This document shows, piece after piece, positions 1-5,779 of a DNA stretch of 12,821 nt. A program made the position numbers and the translations under genes. Every line of letters starts with the position of its first letter. Position 1 is the stretch's first letter. Source of the DNA: Anaerolineales bacterium UBA4823. GTDB lineage: Bacteria; Chloroflexota; Anaerolineae; Anaerolineales; UBA4823. The DNA is taken from positions 1-12,821 of the forward strand of contig DHFN01000224.1 of assembly GCA_002402275.1 (NCBI GenBank). Reading direction: 5' to 3'. The notes below the pieces were generated by a model. It did not search any database. It saw only the letters and a program-made list of their open reading frames with translations, and was not told the origin of the DNA.

Positions 1-20
1 CATAATTATGTTATGAGTAG

Positions 21-72
21 CGAAGCGAGATATCTTAATGTTAATAAATAGACCCCTCGCTTCGTTCGGGGT
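21..72. repeat. Palindromic intergenic repeat (REP/MITE-like)
   Basis: The nine bases CGAAGCGAG (21-29) are the exact reverse complement of CTCGCTTCG (56-64). The right arm also lies inside a smaller hairpin of ACCCC (52-56) and GGGGT (68-72). Sequence of the type CCCTCGCTTCG-TTCGGGGTGACA resembles short palindromic repeats scattered between genes in many bacterial genomes. Whether it is multicopy here cannot be seen from one window. It lies beyond the terminator of the flagellar operon, where such elements often sit. Confidence 0.5.
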
Positions 73-110
73 GACAACCTTCTTTTAGGACAGTCTCGAA
101 ATTACAAAAC

Positions 111-137
111 AAAAAAGGGACAATCGAATTGTCCCTT
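111..137 (-). terminator. Rho-independent terminator of the flagellar operon
   Basis: AAGGGACAAT (115-124) pairs perfectly with ATTGTCCCTT (128-137) around a 3-nt loop. Read on the minus strand, the stem is followed by a run of six T (111-116). It begins 27 nt after the fliS stop codon, so it ends the minus-strand fliC-fliD-flaG-fliS transcript. On the plus strand the tail is CTAAAAAG, so the signal is directional. Confidence 0.88.
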
Positions 138-164
138 CTAAAAAGTCAAGCGAGCAATAATCGT

Positions 165-527
165 TTATGCAGTCTGCCCAAATGCAGGAGCTGGTGCATA
201 GACCGGCGCCGATGGTATCGGGCGGTAACGGTTTTCAACTGTGACCCAGGCTTCGCGCAGTTCTCGAAGCGTCTGGATGGCTGATTGATAATCTCCCTGC
301 CGAATACAATCCAAGCACCATTGATAGAGCCGAAATAGCCCGCCAGCCACCTCTGAATAGTCAAAATTTAATGCATCACGCAATAAACTAATCGCTTTCG
401 TCGCCCGTTCATAATCGCTTTTCTCACAGGCTACGATTGCGACATCATACGCCATTACAACCAAATGGAGAGGTGTGGCGCCCATTACATCTTGAGTTCG
501 ATATTGTTGAAGCCCATATGCTGTCAT
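165..527 (-). CDS. fliS: Flagellar secretion chaperone FliS
   Basis: This 120-residue protein is a FliS, the cytoplasmic chaperone that binds the C-terminal helix of flagellin, prevents premature polymerisation and delivers it to the flagellar export gate. The N-terminal stretch has the family pattern (YRTQDVMGATPLHLVVMAYD, residues 9-28): a tyrosine-containing arm, a helix ending in LxxMxYD, then the long amphipathic helices of the four-helix bundle to about residue 97. The last 20 residues are rich in Pro and Ala (PIPSAPVYAPAPA) and probably disordered. It is the last gene of the flagellar operon and is followed by a strong terminator. AAAGGA lies 13 nt before the ATG, a somewhat long spacing. 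A sigma-28-like promoter at 578-604 suggests it is also transcribed separately as a late flagellar gene. Family assignment rests on pattern and context; sequence conservation in FliS is low. Confidence 0.85.
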   Translation of the reverse strand: MTAYGLQQYRTQDVMGATPLHLVVMAYDVAIVACEKSDYERATKAISLLRDALNFDYSEVAGGLFRLYQWCLDCIRQGDYQSAIQTLRELREAWVTVENRYRPIPSAPVYAPAPAFGQTA

Positions 528-577
528 GATCTCATTTAATTCCTTTCACCAAATCATTTTTACCATTCTTGTTTATA

Positions 578-604
578 CTATCGGCTAGTTTCAAAAAATC
601 TCCA
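578..604 (-). promoter_or_regulatory. Sigma-28 (FliA/SigD)-type promoter of fliS
   Basis: On the minus strand the -10 reads GCCGATAG (578-585), 7 of 8 matches to the flagellar sigma-28 consensus GCCGATAA. Exactly 11 nt upstream is TGGAGATT (597-604), 5 of 8 matches to TAAAGTTT. The predicted start lies near 570, giving a leader of about 43 nt before fliS. The consensus is established for enterobacterial FliA and Bacillus SigD; its use in this organism is inferred. Confidence 0.6.
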
Positions 605-613
605 GCCAGGCTG
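593..613 (-). terminator. Weak terminator-like hairpin after flaG
   Basis: The palindrome CAGCCTGGCTG (603-613, minus strand) can form a 4-bp stem with a 3-nt loop. It is followed after a few bases by six T (593-598). It starts about 20 nt after the flaG stop. The stem is short, so termination would be partial at best. It overlaps the -35 and spacer of the fliS sigma-28-like promoter. Confidence 0.3.
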
Positions 614-632
614 CATTAATTTTAGCTAAATT

Positions 633-977
633 TTATGCAAACAGTTGTAATAATTCTCCAGCATTGATTTTCGCCATCTCCTCAGGCGGGATTGTTCGAA
701 CCACCTCTTTTGAGGAATTGTCAATAATGATCACCGTGACATCATGAGTTTCTTCGTTGATCTTGAATTTTAGGCTCATATCACCAAGTGGTTTGGCATA
801 CTTTTCGGTCAATTTTTTCAAATTTTCATTCGTGTCTTTTGCTTGAGCAACTTTGCTATCTTTCTCAGGAATAGAACTCGTATTGGTATGTGCAATCTGG
901 TTTAAAGTAACTATTTCTTGTTCTGTTGAAAAGACTTGATTTACTTTGGTGACTTGTGGAGTTATCGTTTCACTCAT
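633..977 (-). CDS. flaG: FlaG family flagellar protein
   Basis: This 114-residue protein carries the FlaG domain at its C-terminus (about residues 55-114). The hallmark is a predicted beta-hairpin, LKFKINEETHDVTVIIIDN, followed by VVRTIPPEEM, which matches the family pattern 'F-DEETG-VVKV-D--T-EVIRQIPPEEML'. FlaG proteins affect filament length and usually lie next to fliD and fliS, as here. The N-terminal half (residues 1-50) is polar and probably disordered. I chose the ATG at 975-977 because GGAGGG lies 5-6 nt upstream of it. An in-frame ATG at 1002-1004 would add nine residues but has poor spacing to any ribosome-binding site. The gene sits between fliD and fliS on the same strand. Confidence 0.85.
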   Translation of the reverse strand: MSETITPQVTKVNQVFSTEQEIVTLNQIAHTNTSSIPEKDSKVAQAKDTNENLKKLTEKYAKPLGDMSLKFKINEETHDVTVIIIDNSSKEVVRTIPPEEMAKINAGELLQLFA

Positions 978-1001
978 TGGTTCCCTCCAAATTCTAAACC
1001 C

Positions 1002-1017
1002 CAAACATCCTTGTTTG
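1002..1017 (-). other. Short hairpin in the fliD-flaG gap
   Basis: CAAACA (1002-1007) and TGTTTG (1012-1017) form a perfect 6-bp stem with a 4-nt loop. On the minus strand no T-tract follows, so it is not a normal terminator. It lies in the 65-nt gap between fliD and flaG, upstream of the flaG SD, and may be an mRNA processing or stability element, or chance. Confidence 0.3.
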
Positions 1018-1042
1018 ATGGTTTAAATAGTGCTTGTGCTGA

Positions 1043-2824
1043 TTAATATAATTGATTAACCGTCCCATAAATACTTGACCACATTTGTTGAGTATAACTG
1101 AGCATCTGTAATTGAGCTTGAATTTCGGAATATTGGTCTATGAGATAATTTTGGCGTTCAGCAAGGTAATCATCCATCTGGCTGATATCATCATTGATCT
1201 CTTTCAGTTGATTATCTAAATTCAAAACAGCATCATCTAGATAATCCGATCCACTCCTGACGCCGGTAAATCCACCAATTTTGGTGTCTATCTGCTCCAT
1301 TACTGAATCGAACAAGGATTGTACCCCACTCAGATCGGAATTCAATAATTCTTCCAATTTACTGCTATCCGAGATACTAGCTTGGAGTGAATCATCAATA
1401 GTAAGTCCAATATCACGTAATGACTTATAGGAACTGGAATTGGTAGAATTCTGCATAAACAGTGAAAGCAATTGCATCCGCAGCTCACTGAAAACATTAT
1501 CATCCGCTAAAGTGCCTCTGGTATAGGTTGTCTTTGTACCATCATTGGTACTGGTCACGGATGTTTTTTCGTCAAGGTACGAAACTATATCATTGAATTT
1601 ATCCATGAATCCCTGAATTGCTGATTTTGCTGCGCTGGTATCCTGTTTAACCGATAGAGTAGCGCTTTTCCCTCCCGCGTCTGCGGCAAGATTAATAGAT
1701 ACTCCATTGATTACATCTGTCAATCCTGTATTGCTGTTCCGTACTACAGGGATGCCGTTTACGGTAAATGAGGCGTCTAAGGCATCTTGAACAGATATAT
1801 ACTTAAAATCAGTGCTTCCGCTTGCCAAAACACCTAAATCATGTAAAACGCCATTCGTTCCTCCAGTCCCATTGTCTAAAAGGTTGCTGGAATTAAGAAC
1901 ATGATCTGTGCCGGTATTTGTAGCCGAGAGGATTAATTGCCGGTTCACAATACTGGCAGTCACCCCATCGCCTTCTGCATATTTCGCAGCATTGATCGAG
2001 GAGACAAAATCTGCTAAAGAATCCGTAGCAGCAACTTGAATATGAGCGCCTTGAGCTACATATCCAATTTCTGCAGCTGTGCCATCTGCCAAAGTGCCAG
2101 CCTGATAGCTAGTAGGGTCACTCCCAAAATGAATGACTAAACCACGTCCCGTGTCAAAGTTACCTCCTCCGCCAGGAATATTTTGCCAAGAATCCGTCGT
2201 ATCGGTGTTGTTATCCCCTTTTCGAATAGTCACAGCTTTACCATTCTCATCAAGGATTCGAAACTGCCAACCATTGACATCGCTATTACGAACTTCGACG
2301 AAATAATTCCCTTTTCCTAATTCGGTTTTTCCGCTATCCACTGTGGAAACCGAGAAATCAGTTACAGTTCCCGAAATTTCACTGACCTTATTTGCGATTC
2401 TTGTGTCTGCACCGCCAATGACGAGATAACCACTTCCAGTTGAAAGCCCTAACGGTTGATCCACGTATGTCAATTGATCCGAGCGGACTCGATGAGCTTT
2501 GGCAAGGGTAATATTAGCTATCTGGTAATCCCCTACAATCGCGCTACTGCTGGCGGAAGCACTTAATACTGTAGATCCACTTTCAATGTCACTCAATGTT
2601 ATCGAACGGCTGCTGGAAAGGGCAGAGCTATAACTTGCACTACGTAATGCATAAACAGCACCTTGTAAATCGGAAAGCTTAGACTTTACATCGCGATAGG
2701 CGCCAGTTTGCACATTGACTTCATCGCGTTGAGTTTTCAGCTGAGTCAGAGGCTGACTTTCAAGCGTCATTAAATTATTGATTAAGTTTATGAAGTAGCT
2801 ATCCAGTCCATTTACCGTTGTCAT
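1043..2824 (-). CDS. fliD: Flagellar filament cap protein FliD (HAP2)
   Basis: FliD forms the cap at the tip of the growing filament and folds exported flagellin monomers into place outside the cell. The N-terminus MTTVNGLDSYFINLINNLMTLESQPLTQL has the family start 'GLDS--LI--LM-LES-PL--L' of the FliD N domain (residues about 1-100). A segment near 265-300 (LADFVSSINAA, then TASIVNRQLILSA) and the GVSINL motif at 374-379 belong to the conserved body. The C-terminal helical region (about 535-580) is predicted coiled-coil and ends SYTQQMWSSIYGTVNQLY. At 593 residues it is longer than the enterobacterial protein (about 470), with the extra length mainly in the variable exposed region around residues 130-260. 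It has no cysteine, as is typical of exported axial proteins. The SD sequence AGAGGT sits about 7 nt before the ATG. It lies downstream of flagellin across a gap holding a strong hairpin. Confidence 0.95.
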   Translation of the reverse strand: MTTVNGLDSYFINLINNLMTLESQPLTQLKTQRDEVNVQTGAYRDVKSKLSDLQGAVYALRSASYSSALSSSRSITLSDIESGSTVLSASASSSAIVGDYQIANITLAKAHRVRSDQLTYVDQPLGLSTGSGYLVIGGADTRIANKVSEISGTVTDFSVSTVDSGKTELGKGNYFVEVRNSDVNGWQFRILDENGKAVTIRKGDNNTDTTDSWQNIPGGGGNFDTGRGLVIHFGSDPTSYQAGTLADGTAAEIGYVAQGAHIQVAATDSLADFVSSINAAKYAEGDGVTASIVNRQLILSATNTGTDHVLNSSNLLDNGTGGTNGVLHDLGVLASGSTDFKYISVQDALDASFTVNGIPVVRNSNTGLTDVINGVSINLAADAGGKSATLSVKQDTSAAKSAIQGFMDKFNDIVSYLDEKTSVTSTNDGTKTTYTRGTLADDNVFSELRMQLLSLFMQNSTNSSSYKSLRDIGLTIDDSLQASISDSSKLEELLNSDLSGVQSLFDSVMEQIDTKIGGFTGVRSGSDYLDDAVLNLDNQLKEINDDISQMDDYLAERQNYLIDQYSEIQAQLQMLSYTQQMWSSIYGTVNQLY

Positions 2825-2848
2825 TTTCTTACCTCTTTTTGGGATGGG

Positions 2849-2876
2849 TCAGGGACCACTTTTGGGTGGTCCCTGA
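2849..2876 (-). other. Strong hairpin without U-tract between fliC and fliD
   Basis: TCAGGGACCAC (2849-2859) pairs perfectly over 11 bp with GTGGTCCCTGA (2866-2876) around a 6-nt loop. On the minus strand it is followed by CCCATCCC and then the fliD SD, with no T-run, so it is not a canonical intrinsic terminator. The position, 41 nt after the flagellin stop, fits a 3'-end stabiliser or processing or attenuation element that lets fliC mRNA far exceed fliD mRNA. That role is inference. Confidence 0.7.
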
Positions 2877-2916
2877 AAACTATCTCGTTACGAGCATATA
2901 GATCAACAAACCTAAA

Positions 2917-3825
2917 TTACCGAAACAGGGTGAGCAAGAACTGTGGTGAAGCATTTGCTTGGGCTAACATAGCCGTTGCAGTTTGCTGCAAGATCATGTA
3001 CTTGCTTGATTCCACTTGTTCTTCAGCCATGTTGGCGTTCATAATTCGGTTATAAGCAGCTTCTGTGTTCGTATATTGAACGTTGAGGGCTTGTTCCTTG
3101 AAGTTCAACCGAGCAGTGAAGCTACCAATCTGGCTGACCCCGGCTTTGACCACATTCAGAGCGTCTTCTATCTTGCCCATGGTATCTTGAGAATGATCGG
3201 TGGTATCAACAGCCAGATTAGCATCCGCTAAACCTAATCCATCAGCGCCTAAGGAACTAGTGCTGGCCTGAAAACCTTGGGCATCAGCGATTCCCGATGT
3301 TGATTCTTCTTGGAACGAAAATTCGCTTGTACCCCCAGTAGATTCAGCTCCAGTCAAGAAGCTTAACGAGGAAGTAGTTCCAGAACCACTGACTCCGCTC
3401 AACAGATTATTACTATTCCATTGAGTTTGTTTGACAATATCATCAATCTCATCGCGGAAGGCTTTCAACTGAGCATTGACAGCAGCTCTTTCATTTGCAC
3501 CAATGGTATCGCCTTGAGCTTCCATGGCTTTGTTGCGCATTTTCACCAGGATATCCTGGATCTTCTTCAAACCACCTTCCATAGTCGCCATTAAGTTTTT
3601 GGCATCACCAATTCCATTCAGAGCGGTCTGTAAACCCTGGCGGCGCACATCAAAGGTGGTTGCAATTGACATACCGGCTGGATCGTCAGCTGCTTCATTT
3701 AGCCGTTTACCACTTGCCAATCGGGTTTGGTGAATTGCCAATTGCTGGTTGATCGACTGAAGAGAGTTGAGGGCATTGAGAGCCCCAATATTTCCCGCTA
3801 CACGGGTGACATCTACACTAGCCAT
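2917..3825 (-). CDS. fliC: Flagellin, filament subunit
   Basis: Flagellin polymerises into the flagellar filament after export through the flagellar type III apparatus. The conserved N-terminal D0/D1 helices (residues 1-142) include SLQSINQQLAIHQTRLASGK, the hallmark DDPAGMSIA, and QTQWNSNNLL. The C-terminal D1/D0 region (about 212-302) ends with NANMAEEQVESSKYMILQQ and ANASPQFLLTLFR, matching the usual 'ANQSPQ-VL-LLR' end that FliS binds. The variable centre (about 143-211) is short and rich in Ser, Thr and Gly, so the exposed D2/D3 domain is minimal; 302 residues places it among the small flagellins, similar in size to Bacillus Hag. A perfect GGAGG with 6-nt spacing precedes the ATG. It is the first gene of the operon, with a sigma-28-type promoter about 105-130 nt upstream and a structured leader. 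It has no cysteine. Confidence 0.97.
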   Translation of the reverse strand: MASVDVTRVAGNIGALNALNSLQSINQQLAIHQTRLASGKRLNEAADDPAGMSIATTFDVRRQGLQTALNGIGDAKNLMATMEGGLKKIQDILVKMRNKAMEAQGDTIGANERAAVNAQLKAFRDEIDDIVKQTQWNSNNLLSGVSGSGTTSSLSFLTGAESTGGTSEFSFQEESTSGIADAQGFQASTSSLGADGLGLADANLAVDTTDHSQDTMGKIEDALNVVKAGVSQIGSFTARLNFKEQALNVQYTNTEAAYNRIMNANMAEEQVESSKYMILQQTATAMLAQANASPQFLLTLFR

Positions 3826-3831
3826 TTAAAA

Positions 3832-3871
3832 CCTCCATGTTTTTGAATGATTACGAGGGTTCCTTCCCCCG
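3832..3871 (-). promoter_or_regulatory. Structured flagellin leader, candidate CsrA site pair
   Basis: On the minus strand CGGGGG and CCCTCG (3854-3871) form a 6-bp stem with one G-U pair, exposing a loop AAGGAA. A second motif, ACATGGAGGT (3831-3840), covers the SD. GGA in a hairpin loop plus a GGA over the SD is the known arrangement of CsrA sites in the Bacillus hag leader. The second site matches 8 of 10 positions of the core ACARGGAUGU of the published CsrA selection consensus. The two GGA motifs are about 27 nt apart, within the range a CsrA dimer can bridge. No csrA or fliW gene is in this window, so the function is inferred. Confidence 0.5.
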
Positions 3872-3917
3872 CATTTAATATTTTGATTTTGGGTTTCCTC
3901 CGAACAATTTTTTATAA

Positions 3918-3930
3918 CTACTCGGAGTAG
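3918..3930. promoter_or_regulatory. Perfect palindrome at the flagellin transcription start
   Basis: CTACTC-G-GAGTAG is a perfect 6+1+6 palindrome that directly abuts the -10 element of the flagellin promoter, so the predicted start point (about 3924) falls at its centre. It could be an operator or a 5'-end hairpin of the transcript. An overlapping pairing of CTCCGA (3898-3903) with TCGGAG (3922-3927) is also possible. Confidence 0.4.
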
Positions 3931-3957
3931 ATATCGTTTCATTATTTTGAAACTTGT
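3931..3957 (-). promoter_or_regulatory. Sigma-28 (FliA/SigD)-type promoter of flagellin
   Basis: Read on the minus strand: ACAAGTTT (3950-3957), an 11-nt spacer, then AACGATAT (3931-3938). The enterobacterial consensus is TAAAGTTT-N11-GCCGATAA and the Bacillus -10 is GCCGATAT, so 6 of 8 bases match in the -35 and up to 6 of 8 in the -10, with exact spacing. The predicted leader is about 98 nt. Location immediately upstream of flagellin is where this promoter class is expected. Confidence 0.65.
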
Positions 3958-4380
3958 GCTTGATCTATTGGTGGAATTTATTCTCCGTCATAATCTCTCG
4001 CCTTATACATACCTCCTTGAATGAAATAATTTCCTTTTAATCATGAATTCTTGTTATTTTCTATAAATCGTTATCGTCAGAAATACAATTTCTTGAATGA
4101 ATTAGCGTAAAAATTCCGTAAATATGTCTAGTTTAAACCGCTGTTTTGACCAATCTGGAATAGGATTTGCAATTATTCCCCTTTGCAAAAGCTAGATCTC
4201 CTTTACCCAAGGATACAACTGTGACTGGGCACTCTTTTCTTAATATAAGATTAATTTCAAAAAGTGTTAGTGGATTAATTCAGGGGCTTCTTGATACTGG
4301 CGCGTTAATCCCCATCTGTAGAAAAATAGGTAACTTAGATAATTTTATAGGGAGTTATATAAAAATTGGGTCTATCTGGA
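3958..4380. other. AT-rich non-coding stretch upstream of the flagellin promoter
   Basis: No convincing gene is seen here. On the minus strand there is a second sigma-28-like -10, GACGATAA (4071-4078, 7 of 8), but TCAAG lies 1 nt off the ideal -35 spacing. Further downstream is a full SD, AAGGAGGT (4010-4017), leading only to tiny ORFs of 10 codons (ATG at 4008-4010) and 8 codons (ATG at 3989-3991). The 10-mer CTTGAATGAA occurs twice as a direct repeat (4016-4025 and 4092-4101). A plus-strand open frame from 4167 continues as antisense of the peptidase gene and looks spurious. No terminator is visible for the peptidase gene. The region may hold a distal flagellin promoter or remnants of a lost small gene. 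Confidence 0.4.
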
Positions 4381-5034
4381 TTAGTGGACAATCGCCATAT
4401 TTCCGAGCACTTTCCAGGATGCCAGAAAAATTTTTAGCGGAAAGATGCGGCGTTGACCAGAAAATGCGTCCACGGCTTGTACCGAGTTTTGGTCATAGCC
4501 GACAAGTATCATCGTATGTTCATAGCGAGCAACTGTCACAGTTTTTCCACCTTTTGAATGATACAAAATGGGTGTACCATTCTGCATTTGTCCAATCACC
4601 CACACGATAACTGGATTCCCATGAGCAATTTCTTTCCGGACTTCCTGCCAGGTCATCCCTTTTTTGGCTTGGGCTTTTACACCAAAGTGATTGAGTGAAT
4701 CTGCAACTGGGGCTGCATGAACACCATACGATGCTGGTGGTATTGCCCCCCAAGCATCATGGGCATTCCCTACAAACCCTAGCTCCGGGTTATCCGAATG
4801 GGGTAGAGAATTAAGAAATTTTTTCTCTTTTATTTTCACACCATAATAAGCTGCCCAATCCACCGCAGAACGAGATTCGCAGGATAGTTGATAAGATTGA
4901 GAATGTCCATTAATTTCCTTTATCGAAGCTTTTACAGGTAATTGCCTGAATATCAATGGATTGTAAATAAATATAAATAATCCCAGAACATTCCCGAACG
5001 GTATTTTCCGAAAATACTGCCAGAGTTTGAGCAT
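4381..5034 (-). CDS. Membrane-anchored C39-family (YvpB-like) cysteine peptidase
   Basis: This 217-residue protein has one hydrophobic segment near the N-terminus (about residues 13-29), preceded by Lys/Arg residues, so it is probably exported and either anchored or cleaved. The rest matches the C39_2/YvpB papain-like fold. The candidate nucleophile is Cys52 in YQLSCESRSAVDWAAYYGV. The family block NPELGFVGNAHDAWGAIPPASYGVHAAPV follows (about 82-110), then PVIVWV. The likely catalytic His173 lies in YEHTMILVGYD and Asp189 in AVDAFSG. The substrate is unknown; family members are thought to act on peptides or peptidoglycan-linked targets outside the membrane. It is transcribed divergently from rsmG with only 31 nt between the start codons. 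GAAGGG lies about 8-9 nt before the ATG. It stands alone between the flagellar operon and rsmG, and I see no evidence that it is a flagellar gene. Confidence 0.8.
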   Translation of the reverse strand: MLKLWQYFRKIPFGNVLGLFIFIYNPLIFRQLPVKASIKEINGHSQSYQLSCESRSAVDWAAYYGVKIKEKKFLNSLPHSDNPELGFVGNAHDAWGAIPPASYGVHAAPVADSLNHFGVKAQAKKGMTWQEVRKEIAHGNPVIVWVIGQMQNGTPILYHSKGGKTVTVARYEHTMILVGYDQNSVQAVDAFSGQRRIFPLKIFLASWKVLGNMAIVH

Positions 5035-5051
5035 TGCTTTTTCCCTTCAAG

Positions 5052-5059
5052 GTTATAAT
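5052..5059. promoter_or_regulatory. Shared divergent -10 region for rsmG and the C39 peptidase
   Basis: On the plus strand TATAAT (5054-5059) lies exactly 6 nt before the rsmG ATG at 5066, implying a start at or next to the A of the ATG. On the minus strand TATAAC (5052-5057) overlaps it and would start the peptidase transcript about 11 nt before its ATG. Neither side has a good -35 at 17 nt. The two polymerase sites would exclude each other. This is inference from sequence only. Confidence 0.4.
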
Positions 5060-5065
5060 CAGGGC

Positions 5066-5779
5066 ATGGAAGCATTAATGCAATTTGTATACCAAATTTT
5101 AGGGATTCATCCCAACCAAAAACAAATTCATGCTTTTCAACAATATCAGGAGTTATTAATCTCTTGGAGTAAACATACCAATCTGACCACCATTCGTGAT
5201 CCGGAAATGATCACCATTAAACATTTTTTGGATTCTCTCACATGTATATTGGCTATTCGTGATTCGGTCTTCAACCGGATTGTTGATGTAGGGACTGGTG
5301 CAGGTTTTCCAGGAATCCCGATTAAAATTATTTATCCTTCGATAGAACTAACATTGATCGAATCGGTTCAGAAAAAAGCGGCATTCTGTCAGGCTGTGAT
5401 CAATGAATTGGAATTAAAAGGAGTGACGATTGTCTCAGAAAGAGCAGAAAAAGTAGCCCATACCCAAGAACACCGTCAAATTTATGATTGGGCAGTCGCC
5501 AGAGCAGTAGCGGGTATGCCAACTTTAATGGAATATCTTCTCCCGTTTGTAAAGGTGGGAGGTTGTGCTTTGGCGATGAAAGGGGAAAATGCCCCAATCG
5601 AAGCTCATCAAGCAGAACATGCCTATCAAATTCTGGGAGGCAGTTTGCGAAAACTCATCCCGGTTCATTTACCCAAAATCCCCGAAGATCGCTATCTAGT
5701 CATTGTGGATAAAATCGCTTGTACACCCGAGAATTACCCTCGCCAGCCCGGCATCCCAGACAAACGTCCTTTACTCTAA
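5066..5779 (+). CDS. rsmG: 16S rRNA (guanine(527)-N7)-methyltransferase RsmG (GidB)
   Basis: RsmG transfers a methyl group from S-adenosylmethionine to N7 of G527 in 16S rRNA of the small subunit; loss of this mark causes low-level streptomycin resistance in several bacteria. The N-terminal helical part contains YQELLISWSKHTNLTTI, like the family's 'LL--WN--NLT-I'. The SAM-binding loop is VDVGTGAGFPGIP (residues about 74-86 from the chosen start), followed by the acidic LIES and then RAVA and an M-K-G motif. The C-terminus YPRQPGIPDKRPL is diagnostic of the family. The ATG at 5066 is preferred; a TTG at 5027 would add 13 residues that the family does not have and would overlap the divergent peptidase gene. 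The second in-frame ATG at 5078 is an alternative. No clear SD is present and a TATAAT sits 6 nt upstream, so the mRNA may be leaderless. The 3' end overlaps recF by 9 bp, converging. Confidence 0.95.
   Translation: MEALMQFVYQILGIHPNQKQIHAFQQYQELLISWSKHTNLTTIRDPEMITIKHFLDSLTCILAIRDSVFNRIVDVGTGAGFPGIPIKIIYPSIELTLIESVQKKAAFCQAVINELELKGVTIVSERAEKVAHTQEHRQIYDWAVARAVAGMPTLMEYLLPFVKVGGCALAMKGENAPIEAHQAEHAYQILGGSLRKLIPVHLPKIPEDRYLVIVDKIACTPENYPRQPGIPDKRPLL

Noticed and set aside
1..164. CRISPR-like or tRNA-like structure at the left edge
   Set aside because: There is only one inverted repeat and one terminator; no repeated units with spacers and no cloverleaf were found.
978..1004. Earlier ATG for flaG giving MGFRIWREP
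   Set aside because: A strong GGAGGG at proper spacing serves the ATG at 975-977, and the extra residues do not resemble FlaG.
4167..4610. Plus-strand open frame of 147 codons with an aspartic-protease-like LLDTGA
   Set aside because: Its second half is antisense to the well-supported C39 peptidase gene, there is no SD, and the motif stands alone without the rest of a retropepsin fold.
4520..4753. 77-codon minus-strand frame inside the C39 gene
   Set aside because: It is an alternative frame of the peptidase gene with Cys/Ser/Arg-rich, unstructured translation and no SD.
5027..5065. TTG start for rsmG adding 13 residues
   Set aside because: The extension is not found in the RsmG family, overlaps the start of the divergent peptidase gene, and has no ribosome-binding site; the ATG at 5066 fits better.
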